Assembly: GCF_900637195.1 (NCBI RefSeq) | Contig: NZ_LR134356.1 | Coordinates: 5,890,001 to 5,954,000, forward strand | Direction: 5' to 3' | DNA length: 64,000 nt | From: Mycolicibacterium aurum | GTDB taxonomy: Bacteria; Actinomycetota; Actinomycetes; Mycobacteriales; Mycobacteriaceae | Shown here: one piece after another, positions 17,065-26,200 of the stretch | Layout: each line of letters begins with the position of its first letter | Position numbering within the stretch: the stretch's first letter is position 1 | Notes under the pieces: generated by a model | What the model was told of the DNA's origin: nothing | Database searches by the model: none | What the model saw: only the letters and a program-made list of their open reading frames with translations | Program-made: the position numbers and the translations under genes

Positions 17065-18012
17065 TCACCGAGGCATGCTCATGGCGCGGTGCGCCCTGAC
17101 CCTGCCTGCCCACGTCTGCGACGCCAGGTACTCGCCCGGCGTGGCGCCGAACCGACTGCGGAAGGCTTTGATGAAGTGGGACAGACTCGGGTACCCGACT
17201 CTGCGCGCCACCTCCGTCACGCCGAGCCGGCCCTCGTCGAGCAACTCCCGCGCCCGGGTCAGCCGCTGCTCTTTCACGAACTGGTACGGCGAACGCCCCG
17301 TGCTCTCCCGGAACAACCGGGAGAACGCCGAGGGACTGAGGTTGACCTGCCGGGCGAGATCGGTGACGGTCAACGGGTCCGCCAGATGGACGGCGATGTA
17401 GTCCAGCGCCGCGGCGATGGTGTTGGCCGCCATCTGTTGGGCCGCAAGGCGAACCAGAAATGCGTACTGGTCACGCTGCAATACGCGGTACACCATCTCC
17501 TGCAGATACAGCGGCGACAGGACCCGACGATCGGGAACGCTCGACAAGGAGCGCAGAAAGCGCACGACGCTGCCCATCAGCACGTCGTCGACGGCTGACA
17601 CCAGGCATTCGTCGCTCTGCTCCCCGCACGGAAACGGTCTGTCGCACAACAGGATGTCGGCTGAAACCTTGATGATGAGCTGCGGGTCGACCTCCAGAAC
17701 GAAACAGAGGCACGGCCGCTCGGGTGACGCGTCGAAGGGCCGGCATTCGCCTGACCGATGATTGCCGATCACCACACACGTGACGCTGTGACGGTCGCCG
17801 TCCGCGCCGGCTTCTCGTCTCGCCTGCCCGAAGATGCCTATCGAGAGAGTTTTGGCCTGAGCCCACCGCGTGTCGGACGGGTCGACGAGTCGGTAGAACG
17901 CCAACCCGGGCCACACACTCGCCGCGGCAGAGTCGGCCTCTGTCCGCGTTGCCAATTCGGCGATGAGTTCTGCCGATGGGTGCTGATAGCCGATGGCACT
18001 GGTCGCAGCCAT
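17065..18012 (-). CDS. AraC family transcriptional regulator (AraC_N type)
   Basis: The 315-residue regulator has an N-terminal cupin-like AraC_N domain (about 20-200, with 'SVTCVVIGNHRSGECRPFDAS') and a C-terminal AraC HTH pair (about 215-310). The second helix-turn-helix reads 'GVTEVARRVGYPSLSHFIKAFRSRFG'. Family members act as ligand-responsive activators of short-chain dehydrogenase or hydrolase genes. It is divergent from the TetR gene. The intergenic region between them holds three inverted repeats that are good operator candidates. The convergent hydrolase is a possible target but is not cis-linked to the same promoter. Confidence 0.9.
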   Translation of the reverse strand: MAATSAIGYQHPSAELIAELATRTEADSAAASVWPGLAFYRLVDPSDTRWAQAKTLSIGIFGQARREAGADGDRHSVTCVVIGNHRSGECRPFDASPERPCLCFVLEVDPQLIIKVSADILLCDRPFPCGEQSDECLVSAVDDVLMGSVVRFLRSLSSVPDRRVLSPLYLQEMVYRVLQRDQYAFLVRLAAQQMAANTIAAALDYIAVHLADPLTVTDLARQVNLSPSAFSRLFRESTGRSPYQFVKEQRLTRARELLDEGRLGVTEVARRVGYPSLSHFIKAFRSRFGATPGEYLASQTWAGRVRAHRAMSMPR

Positions 18013-18051
18013 CGGCGCCCCCGTTCAGTGAGGGTCGATCGACCCACTCAG

Positions 18052-18066
18052 TGTAGTGAGACTACA
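18052..18066. promoter_or_regulatory. Inverted repeat TGTAGT-gag-ACTACA, candidate operator
   Basis: This is a perfect 6-bp inverted repeat with a 3-bp spacer in the AraC/TetR divergent intergenic region. It overlaps the next inverted repeat by two bases. The size and symmetry fit a dimeric TetR-type operator half-site pair. Ownership by either regulator is inferred from position. Confidence 0.45.
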
Positions 18067-18084
18067 GTGACAATTTGGTCACTG
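18065..18084. promoter_or_regulatory. Inverted repeat CAGTGAC-N6-GTCACTG, candidate TetR operator
   Basis: This is a perfect 7-bp inverted repeat with a 6-bp AT-rich spacer (AATTTG). It lies 31 bp before the earliest TetR start codon and 52 bp before the AraC start. The 20-bp span is typical for TetR-family dimers, so autoregulation and control of both divergent genes is plausible. Confidence 0.55.
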
Positions 18085-18115
18085 CAATAACTAGCTTGTA
18101 GGTCTAGTCGGTTGA

Positions 18116-18823
18116 GTGTCGCTGTGGCCTTCTGATATGTTGGCGTTCCATGAAGCGCCAGGCCTGCCGGTGATGGCGCCGGACGACACCGGATCTTCGC
18201 CGCGTCGTACCCGGCGCGATGAATACGCCGAACAGACTCGTCAGGCCGTGGTCGAGGCCGCCAGGGCACTGTTCGCCGAGCGCGGGTACTTCGCGACCAC
18301 CGTCAACGACATCGCTGCGGCCAGCCGGGTGTCGGCGGGCACGGTGTACCAGCAATGCGGTGGCAAGCAAGGCCTGCTGCGCACGTTGATGGACATGTGG
18401 ACCACGGCACCTCTCGTTCAGCAGACGCTCGACCAGGTCAACGCGGCCGAGAGCCTCGACGAGGCGCTCGGCGTGCTCGCCGATTCCTACCTCGAGTTCT
18501 GGCGCCGGTTCGACGACATCGTCCAGCTCGTCGCCGCGACCGCCGCTCATGATGGCGACGCGACGGAGTCGTTGTCCCAGGCGATAATTCGGCACCGAAG
18601 CGCGCTGCACGAGATCGCCCGCAAGGTCCGTCACCTCGGTGGTTTCGACGGCACGTTCTCCGACGACGACTTCGCGGACATCACCCTGTACCACTACGGC
18701 CCGCAGAACGGCTTTCATTTCACCGTGACCGTGCTGGGCTGGCCAGAAGACCGGGCGCGCGACTTTCTCAGCGCTCAATTCGCCCACTCGCTGTTCGAGC
18801 TGGGCGGGGCGCCTCGCTCCTGA
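18116..18823 (+). CDS. TetR/AcrR family transcriptional regulator
   Basis: The regulator has 235 residues if the first in-frame GTG is used; ATG codons at 18137 and 18173 are alternatives, and none has a clear ribosome-binding site. The TetR DNA-binding domain starts at 'QTRQAVVEAARALFAERGY', with the recognition helix region 'VSAGTVYQQCGGKQGLL'. The rest is a helical ligand-binding domain. Most TetR proteins have 'YYHFxxKExL' after the recognition helix. Here it is 'YQQCGGKQGLL', with an unusual Cys. It is followed after 65 nt by a FAD monooxygenase gene on the same strand, a natural target. Confidence 0.88.
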   Translation: MSLWPSDMLAFHEAPGLPVMAPDDTGSSPRRTRRDEYAEQTRQAVVEAARALFAERGYFATTVNDIAAASRVSAGTVYQQCGGKQGLLRTLMDMWTTAPLVQQTLDQVNAAESLDEALGVLADSYLEFWRRFDDIVQLVAATAAHDGDATESLSQAIIRHRSALHEIARKVRHLGGFDGTFSDDDFADITLYHYGPQNGFHFTVTVLGWPEDRARDFLSAQFAHSLFELGGAPRS

Positions 18824-18888
18824 TGCTCCTCTGCGCCCACCCAGCGGCCTGAACTGCGACTTCCTGCGGTCGTGACACTCTGGCGCGT

Positions 18889-20091
18889 GTGACTCCGCAT
18901 GCAATCATTTCCGGTGCCGGCATCGGCGGTCCGGCGCTGGCCCATCAACTGTCAGCGCGCGGCTGGCGAACCACCGTGATCGAGCGCTACCCGCAGCGCC
19001 GTGACGAAGGCCAGAACGTCGACATCCGCGGCGCGGCGCGCGAGGTGGTACGGCGGATGGGCGTCGACGCCGACATCCGTGCGGCCGGCACCGGCGAGGT
19101 GGGCACCCGCTTCGTCAGGGCAGACGGGTCGGCGGCCGCGTCGTTTCGGGTCGGCAGCCCCGGTGACACGGACGGTCCCACCGCCGAGTTGGAGATCCTG
19201 CGGGGCGAACTGTCCCGCATCCTCATCGAGCGCACCGCCGACGGCACCGACTACCGGTTCGACACGCAGCTCACCGGCGTCACCGAGCACGGTGACGGCG
19301 TGTCTGTCGCGCTCGCTGACGGAACGTCGCTCGACGCCGACCTGCTGGTGATCGCCGAGGGCCTGCATTCGCGGTCGCGCCGACTGGTCACCGACGTCCA
19401 CGTCAACGACCTGGGCATGTACTTCGCCTACGCGACGATCCCCCGCGACGGATCGGACGACCTCTGGTGGGAGTGGCAGCATGCGACCAGGTCGCGCGCC
19501 GTCCATCTGCGGCCGGACAACCTCGGGACCACCCGTGCCATCCTGACCTTCATCTCGGACGTCCGCGGCCTCGACGAGCTGGACCGGGACAGCCAGATCA
19601 CCATCCTGCGAAGCACTTTCGCCGACGTCGGCGGTGCCGCCCCGCGCGTGCTCGCAGCGCTGGAGGCCGGTGCGCCGATGTACTTCTCCGTCGCCGGTCA
19701 GGTGCGATCCCCGCAATGGAGCAAGGGCAGGATCACCCTGCTGGGGGACGCCGCGTCCTGCAACGCCACGTTCGGCGGCGCAGGAACCAGCCTCGCGCTC
19801 ATCGGCGCCTACATCCTCGCGGGTGAGCTCGCCGCCACCGCCGACGTCGAGTCGGCCCTGTCGCGGTACCAACGCGTGATGCAGCCCTTTGCCGACGCCG
19901 CTCCCCGTGTCCGTGCCGGGGTACTACGTCTGGCGAATCCGCGGACGCGCAACGGGATTCGCGTTCTCCACGCCGGCGCCGCGCTCGCCGCCGGACCCGT
20001 CGGCAGGGCCGTGGCCGGCATCGCGGGCAGGGGCGTGGTCAACCTCGGGGCCGACCGCCTGCCGCTGCCCGATTACCCGCGCGCAGGTTGA
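18889..20091 (+). CDS. FAD-dependent monooxygenase (class A, PHBH/TetX-like)
   Basis: The 400-residue flavoprotein has the N-terminal GAGIGGPALA ADP-binding loop (about 9-18), a DG-motif-like segment 'DLLVIAEGLHSRSR', where the usual G-A-D-G is altered to I-A-E-G, and the FAD-ribityl motif 'GDAASCNATFGGAGTS' (about 283-298). This layout is that of class A aromatic hydroxylases and TetX-like enzymes. The C-terminus is a short helix region of about 80 residues. It starts with GTG. The probable role is NAD(P)H-dependent hydroxylation of a small aromatic or a drug-like compound. The preceding TetR gene suggests inducible expression. Confidence 0.9.
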   Translation: MTPHAIISGAGIGGPALAHQLSARGWRTTVIERYPQRRDEGQNVDIRGAAREVVRRMGVDADIRAAGTGEVGTRFVRADGSAAASFRVGSPGDTDGPTAELEILRGELSRILIERTADGTDYRFDTQLTGVTEHGDGVSVALADGTSLDADLLVIAEGLHSRSRRLVTDVHVNDLGMYFAYATIPRDGSDDLWWEWQHATRSRAVHLRPDNLGTTRAILTFISDVRGLDELDRDSQITILRSTFADVGGAAPRVLAALEAGAPMYFSVAGQVRSPQWSKGRITLLGDAASCNATFGGAGTSLALIGAYILAGELAATADVESALSRYQRVMQPFADAAPRVRAGVLRLANPRTRNGIRVLHAGAALAAGPVGRAVAGIAGRGVVNLGADRLPLPDYPRAG

Positions 20092-20213
20092 CGGCAACCG
20101 AGGGGACAGCCGGGGCAGATTCACCCGGGGGCTGCGGCGATGACGCCGGACTACATTTGTGAGGGCATCGCCCGACGGGAATGGCTCGGCGGCGAACACG
20201 GTTGGAGACGCAC

Positions 20214-20636
20214 GTGAGTGAGAACGCAGAATTGAGTCCCACCGACTGGGTGCGGGAACAGACCCAGCGCATCCTGGAGCAGGGCACGACCGACGGCGTC
20301 GAGGTACTCGACCGGCCGATCGTCCTGTTCACCACCACCGGTGCGCAGTCCGGCAAGAAGCGGTACGTGCCGCTCATGCGGGTCGAGGAGGACGGCCGCT
20401 ACGCGATGGTCGCGTCCAAGGGCGGCGATCCCAAGCATCCGAGCTGGTACTTCAACGTCAAGGCGAACCCGTCGGTGACCGTGCAGGACGGGGACAAAGT
20501 CCTGGAGGGCACCGCACGCGAGATCGACGGCGACGAGCGCGAGCACTGGTGGAAGCTTGCCGTCGAGGCGTACCCGCCGTACGCGGAGTACCAGACCAAG
20601 ACCTCGCGGCAGATCCCCGTCTTCCTCGTCGAATAG
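20214..20636 (+). CDS. Nitroreductase/deazaflavin(F420)-dependent oxidoreductase, Ddn family
   Basis: The protein has 140 residues. The core 'IVLFTTTGAQSGKKRYVPLMRVEEDGRYAMVASKGGDPKHPSWYFNV' region (about residues 35-80) is the hallmark of the Ddn/DUF385 family, which binds F420 in mycobacteria (the TTGxxSGxxR and GGxxxxPxWyxNl motifs). Known relatives reduce quinones or activate nitroimidazoles. The start was set at GTG 20214 since the longer frame begins with an Arg-rich stretch; the family N-terminus 'SENAELSPTDWVREQ' then follows. Confidence 0.9.
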   Translation: MSENAELSPTDWVREQTQRILEQGTTDGVEVLDRPIVLFTTTGAQSGKKRYVPLMRVEEDGRYAMVASKGGDPKHPSWYFNVKANPSVTVQDGDKVLEGTAREIDGDEREHWWKLAVEAYPPYAEYQTKTSRQIPVFLVE

Positions 20637-20706
20637 CAGCTCACACGGCCGCGGTGCGGCGCATCGGTGTGAAGGGCGGCGGGGCGAGTTGGTTAGTGTG
20701 CCTCTC

Positions 20707-21738
20707 ATGACCGCAGCAGCAGAAGCGTCGCCGATGGAGGCGCGCGTCGGCCATTACTACCAGATGGACGGCACCTACCTGGTGGGCCGCGAGAAGGTTC
20801 GCGAGTACGCCCGCGCCGTGCAGGACTATCACCCCGCCCACTGGAACGTCGCGGCCGCCGCCGAGCTCGGTTATTCGGACGTCATCGCGCCGCTGACATT
20901 CACCTCTGCCCCGGGGATGCAGTGCAACCGCCGGATGTTCGAACAGATCGTCGTCGGCTACGACACCTACCTGCAGACCGAGGAGGTGTTCGAGCAGCAC
21001 CGCCCGATCGTGGCCGGGGACGAGCTACTGATCGACGTCGAACTGACGGCGGTGCGCCGGACCGCGGGCAGGGACTTCATCACGGTCACCAACACCTTCA
21101 CCGACACCGCGGGCGAGCGGGTACACACCCTGCACACCACGGTCGTCGGCGTCACCGCCGAGGACATCGACGCGGGTGTGAAGACGGCCGTGCAGAAGGT
21201 GATGATGCACGACATGAACATCCTGGACATTCCGGGATCGGACGGCGCCTACGACAAAGAGCTGCGCCCCGAGGGGGAAATCAGGATGTCCGACGGCGGG
21301 CTCACCCGGACTCCGGGCACGCCGTCGTTCGACGACGTCAAGGTGGGCGACGAACTCCCGGTGCACCACACCCGGCTGTCACGGGGTGACCTGGTGAACT
21401 ACGCCGGGGTGGCCGGTGACGCGAACCCCATTCACTGGGACGAGGAGGTCGCCAAGCTGGCCGGCCTGCCCGATGTGATCGCGCACGGCATGCTCACGAT
21501 GGGGCTGGGTGCCGGCTTCGCCTCCACTTGGACCGGCGATCCGGGTGCGGTCACCCGGTACGCGGTGCGGCTGTCCGCGCCGGCGATCGTGCCGGCCACC
21601 GAGGGTGCGGACATCGAGTTCAGCGGCAAGGTCAGGTCCCTGGACCCGGACACCCGCAGCGGTGTGGTGATCGTCGGCGCGAAGTCGGCGGGCAAGAAGA
21701 TCTTCGGGCTCGCGACCATGAATGTGCGTTTCCGCTGA
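20707..21738 (+). CDS. Fused (3R)-hydroxyacyl-ACP/CoA dehydratase, HadA-HadB type
   Basis: The 343-residue protein has two hot-dog folds. The N-terminal half resembles HadA/FAS1 dehydratase-region proteins ('REYARAVQDYHPAHWN', then 'DVIAPLTFTS'). The C-terminal half carries the hydratase-2 motif 'YAGVAGDANPIHWDEEVAKLAG' with the catalytic Asp and His. In mycobacteria HadAB acts in fatty- or mycolic-acid elongation as separate subunits; fused versions exist and likely act on acyl-CoA or acyl-ACP chains. The start is ATG 20707; a GTG three codons earlier is possible. The gene converges on cheB with 9 nt between stops. Confidence 0.9.
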   Translation: MTAAAEASPMEARVGHYYQMDGTYLVGREKVREYARAVQDYHPAHWNVAAAAELGYSDVIAPLTFTSAPGMQCNRRMFEQIVVGYDTYLQTEEVFEQHRPIVAGDELLIDVELTAVRRTAGRDFITVTNTFTDTAGERVHTLHTTVVGVTAEDIDAGVKTAVQKVMMHDMNILDIPGSDGAYDKELRPEGEIRMSDGGLTRTPGTPSFDDVKVGDELPVHHTRLSRGDLVNYAGVAGDANPIHWDEEVAKLAGLPDVIAHGMLTMGLGAGFASTWTGDPGAVTRYAVRLSAPAIVPATEGADIEFSGKVRSLDPDTRSGVVIVGAKSAGKKIFGLATMNVRFR

Positions 21739-21747
21739 TCCCTCGCA

Positions 21748-22377
21748 TCACCGGCCCGAGGCCAGCGTCTGCGACAGCCATCTCCCGATCCCCCGCGGAT
21801 CAGCGACGTGGTCGGGAACGACCCTGCGCATCGCGGCGTTGACGGCGATCGGGGCCTCGCAGGTGGCCGGATCTTGCACCACGACCCTGCCGCCGGCCGC
21901 TTTGACGGCTTCACAGCCCGACGCGCCGTCGTCGTTGGCACACGAGAGAAGAACCGCTGTCACCGAATTGGTGAGGTGGGCGGCGCTGGCGAAGACGACA
22001 TCCAGCGATGGCCGCGAATGCGCGACCGGCGCATCCAGCGTCAGGTGCGCCCGCACCCCGGGGCCCGCCTGGTAGAGGGACAGTGGGGTGCCCTGCTCTG
22101 TGGACAGCCGTCGCTCCTGACCCAACACCAGGTGGTAGCCGGCGGGCGCCACCGTCACTGCACCTGGCGGACACACCCATGGACTGGCATCGGGTTCGTG
22201 AACAGGTATCGCGGTATAGGTCTGGAGCACGTCGGCCAGCGGCGACGGGTCTGGAGAGCGGTGCAGTACAACGCCGATCACGGTGTCGCGGATGTCGTCG
22301 AGCGTCTCGAAAATGCCGCGGAGGGCTTTCATGCCGCCGGCGCTGCCGCCGAAGACGACGACGTCAGGGCCAGACAC
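21748..22377 (-). CDS. cheB: CheB-type protein methylesterase, stand-alone catalytic domain
   Basis: The 209-residue protein is a CheB methylesterase domain without a receiver domain. The catalytic triad is visible: Ser12 in 'FGGSAGGMKAL', His39 in 'GVVLHRSPDP' and Asp150 in 'SCANDDGASG', where chemotaxis CheB usually has TGMGxDGA. 'VCPPGAVTVAPAGYHLVL' matches the CheB core. In chemotaxis the enzyme demethylates glutamyl methyl esters on receptors, but no receptor gene is present here. It is the last gene of the four-gene operon and overlaps cheR by 14 nt, so the two are translationally coupled. Confidence 0.9.
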   Translation of the reverse strand: MSGPDVVVFGGSAGGMKALRGIFETLDDIRDTVIGVVLHRSPDPSPLADVLQTYTAIPVHEPDASPWVCPPGAVTVAPAGYHLVLGQERRLSTEQGTPLSLYQAGPGVRAHLTLDAPVAHSRPSLDVVFASAAHLTNSVTAVLLSCANDDGASGCEAVKAAGGRVVVQDPATCEAPIAVNAAMRRVVPDHVADPRGIGRWLSQTLASGR

Positions 22378-23224
22378 GGTGGTTCTTGGTCACATAGATA
22401 CCCAGGCGACGGTCCAGTGGCGTGAACAGTTTGGCCCCGTCACCGGTGAGTCCTTCCCGCGGACCGATGACGAGATTGCCGAAGGGCGCCAGACTTTCCT
22501 CGAAGATGCCCTCCACCCGACGCTGCAACGTCTCCTCAAAATAGATGAAGACGTTTCTGCACATGATCAGGTTGAACTCCCCGAATGTGCTGTCGGTGGC
22601 GAGATTGTGCGAGAAGAACTCCAGCCGCGAGCGCAGTTCCGGGCTGAGGATGCACCGATCGTATTTCGCCACGTACCAGTCGGAGAACGGACGCTGCCCG
22701 CCACTCGCCTGGTAATTGCGCGTGGCGCGGACGATGGCGTCGGCAGGATAGATCGCGGTGGTGGCGACTCTCAGCGAGTCGCTGTCGATGTCGGTCGCGT
22801 AGATGGTGGTCCGATCCAACAGTCCCTCCTCGGCGAGCAGGATGGCGATGGAATAGGCCTCCTCACCTGTGGCGCATCCCGCGACCCAGATCCGGATCCG
22901 CGGATAGGTCGCCAATCGCGGCAGCACCTCCTCGCGGAGTTTGGCGAACACCTTCGGATCCCGGAACATCTCGGTGACGTTCACCGTCATCCCCGCCAGA
23001 AGCGCGGCCAGCAGGTCCGGATCGCGCAACACCTGTCCCTGAGCTTCGGAGATGGTGCGGAAGGAGTGCCGCTGCACGAACGCGGCCAGCCGTCGATTGC
23101 GCGACGCGTCACTGTAGTGGCGGAAGTCGTACCCCAGATGCTCGTACACCGCGTAGAAGAACGCGTCCGCCTCGATCTGGGCCAACTCCCGCGCCCGGCC
23201 CGACTCCGGCTTGTCCGCGGACAT
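22364..23224 (-). CDS. cheR: CheR-type SAM-dependent protein-glutamate methyltransferase
   Basis: The 286-residue protein has the CheR N-terminal helical domain (about 20-85, 'FFYAVYEHLGYDFRHYSDASRNRRL') and the SAM-binding Rossmann domain: motif I 'IWVAGCATGEEAYSIA' (about residue 128-143), 'YATDIDSDSL' for the ribose-binding acid, and 'FNLIMCRNVFIYFEE', the CheR-specific motif. It is of usual family length without TPR repeats. The start is ATG 23224, which overlaps the TGA of the kinase gene by one base. The methyl acceptor is unknown. Coiled-coil regions of the neighbouring kinase are candidates. Confidence 0.93.
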   Translation of the reverse strand: MSADKPESGRARELAQIEADAFFYAVYEHLGYDFRHYSDASRNRRLAAFVQRHSFRTISEAQGQVLRDPDLLAALLAGMTVNVTEMFRDPKVFAKLREEVLPRLATYPRIRIWVAGCATGEEAYSIAILLAEEGLLDRTTIYATDIDSDSLRVATTAIYPADAIVRATRNYQASGGQRPFSDWYVAKYDRCILSPELRSRLEFFSHNLATDSTFGEFNLIMCRNVFIYFEETLQRRVEGIFEESLAPFGNLVIGPREGLTGDGAKLFTPLDRRLGIYVTKNHRVWP

Positions 23225-26200
23225 CACGTCTCTGCGGATTGAGGCTGTGCCCGGGGTCGGCCGGCCAGCCACACTCGCAGCACCGAGGTGAGCTGATCCA
23301 TGTCCACGGGTTTGGTGACGTAGTCCGACGCGCCCGCATCGAGGCACTTCTGCCGGTCACCTTTCATGGCTTTCGCAGTGAGCGCGACGATAGGGAGATT
23401 GCGCCAGCGCGAATCGGCCCGGATACGGCGCATCGCCTCGTAGCCGTCCATGACGGGCATCATGATGTCCATCAGGACCAGTCCGATCTCGGGATGCTCG
23501 GCCAGGCTGTCCAGCCCCAACTGCCCGTTGCTCGCCGGTATCACCGTGATGCCGTACCGCTTTAGAGCGCTGCCGAGTGAGAAGACGTTCCGGACGTCGT
23601 CGTCGACGAGCAGGACAGTGTTGCCTTCCAGCGACTCATCGATGCGTCGGGGGTTCGCCAGGATCTCGCGTGCCGAGTCCGGCATGTCACCGGCCACACG
23701 ATGCAGGAACAGCGCTGTCTCGTCCAGCAGTCGCTCCGGCGATCTGGCGTTCTTGAGCACGATGGCGGCGGCCAGGTGCTCCAGGCGCCCGGTTTCGGCC
23801 GCGGTCAATTCTCTACCCGTGTGCACGATCACGGGCAGGCTCTTCTCCTTGAGCTGGTCCTTGATCCGCTCGATGAGGTCGATGCCGTCGATGTCGGGTA
23901 GGCCCAGATCGAGCACGAGGCAGTCGTAGGTCGTGGGTCCGGACAGCTCCTCCAGTACCCGCTCACCGGTGCCCACACAGGTGATCGAGATGTCGTCACT
24001 CTCGATCATGTGCTTGACCACCTGCCGCTGATTGGCGTCATCCTCGGCAACCAGGACGTGACGGGGTCCAGGCTTGAGGAAGTCGGCCGTGGCGGCGAAC
24101 ATCGAACGCAGATCGGAGATCTCGGCGGGCTTGTTCAACGTCTGGATGGCGCCCATCCGTCGGCCGCGGCCGTCGTCGTTGGACCCGGAGACGACATTGA
24201 CCGGAATGTGGCGGGTGGCGAGATCGTGCTTGAGGACGTCCAGCACCACCCAGCCGGCCATGTCCGGCAGCCCGATGTCCAACGTGATGGCAGCAGGTTG
24301 CCGTTCTTTGGCCAGGGCCAGAGCCATTCGGCCGCTCGGGGTCACCACAGATTCGAAGCCGGCCTCGGTGGCAAGCTCGGCCAGCATCCTCGCAAACGTG
24401 GCGTCGTCCTCCACGATCAGCAGAACGGGTTTGGTGCCCGCGGGCCAGGTGACACTCGAGGTGTCGACTGCGCCGAAGCGCGCCGCTTCGTCGTCACCGC
24501 CCTCCACGGGCGCGGGCGAGCCCGGCGCCTGCGCCGCGGGCGCCGGTACGTCGAGCCTCGATGGTGTTGTGTTGCTTCGACTCTCGGGAGTCGCGCTCCC
24601 ACCGACGGGGAGGTAGCAGGTGAAGGTGGATCCCTGTCCCAGGACGCTGCGCAGCAGGATGTCGCCGCCCAGGTGCCGTGACAGCTCGCGGCTGATCGCC
24701 AGCCCCAGTCCGGTGCCACCGTACTGCCGGGCCGATCCCCGGCCTGCCTGCTGAAACGACTCGAAGATCACGTTGTGGTCCGCCTCGTCGATACCGATGC
24801 CGGTATCGACCACAGCCAGAGCCAGGTACCCCTCGCCCGGGGTGCCCGCCGTGTCGGAGGCCCCGGACAGCACGACGGTCACCGATCCCTGGTCGGTGAA
24901 CTTGATCGCGTTCGCCACCAGGTTCTTGGCGATCTGTTTGATCCGGGTGTAGTCGCTGGTAAGACGTTGCGGCGCAGTATCTTCGACGTCGATGCGGAAC
25001 GCGATACCCTTGTCCTGCGCGATGGGGCCGAAGGTGCGCTGCAGGAAGTGGACCAGCTCCGCGACATCGATCGATTCCCGCTCGAAGTGCAACGACCCTG
25101 ATTCGACCTTCGCCAGGTCCAGCACTTCGTCGATGAGGTTGAGCAGATCCTTTCCCGACTGCTGGATGGTCTCCGCGAACTCGTGCTGCTTGTCGTTCAG
25201 TTCGTCCGAGTCGGTCAGCAGGCTAGCCAGGATCAGGATGCTGTTCAGCGGGGTACGCAGTTCATGCGACATATTCGCCAAGAACTCTGACTTGTACCGC
25301 GAGGAGACGGCCAGTTCCTCGGCCTTGACTTCCAGGGAAGCGCTGAGCCGCTGCAACTCCTCGTTCTTCTGCTCCAGCGACTGGGCCTGCGATTCAAGTC
25401 GTTCCGAACTGGCCCGCAGCTCCTCCCGCTGCGAGCGGAGTTCCTCGGTGGTCTCCTCCAGCTCGGCGTTCTGGGCCGAGAGCTGGTCCTCGCGCTGAAT
25501 CAACTGTTCGTTGGCTGCTCGGAGTTCTTCTTCCTGGGTCTGCAGTTCCTCGGTCTGCGCCTGCGATACCCGCAGCAGCTCGCGTGTCTTCTGCGCCGAC
25601 TCGACGGCGCCGATGGCCACCCCTGCGCCGAGGGCGATGCTCTCCAAAAGTTCGATGTCGTCGTCGGAGAACAGTCGCAGGCCTGCCAGCTCCAGCACGC
25701 CGAGTACCTCGGACTCGAACTTGATGGGAACCAGGATCAACGACACCGGATCGGTCTTGCCCAACCCCGACACGACCTCGACGTAGTCACCCGGGGCGCC
25801 GGTGACTTCGATGCGCTGCCCCTCAAGAGCACACTGACCGATCAGTCCGTCACCGAGGCCGTACGAGGTCGGTAATCCCTTGCGGCGGTGGAAGGCATAC
25901 GACGCAGTGAGGGAGAACCGGCTGTGATCGTCGGGGTCCTGCAGATACAGCGCACCGTGCTTGGCACCCACCGCGTGCGCGGTGCCCGACACGATGATCC
26001 CGCCCACCTGAGCCAGGGTTTCCGCTCCCTGCACGTCGGTCATCAGGTTCGCTTGAATCTCTTTGGCACGCCGCGCTTTCTCATTCTGCAGCGCGGCGCC
26101 CGTGACCGTGCGGTGGATGTTGCGGCTGGTCACGAGCAGCAGGGCACCGAGCACCGCAACAATCGCGCTCGCGAAGATCCACAGTGTGCCCTTGGTGAAA

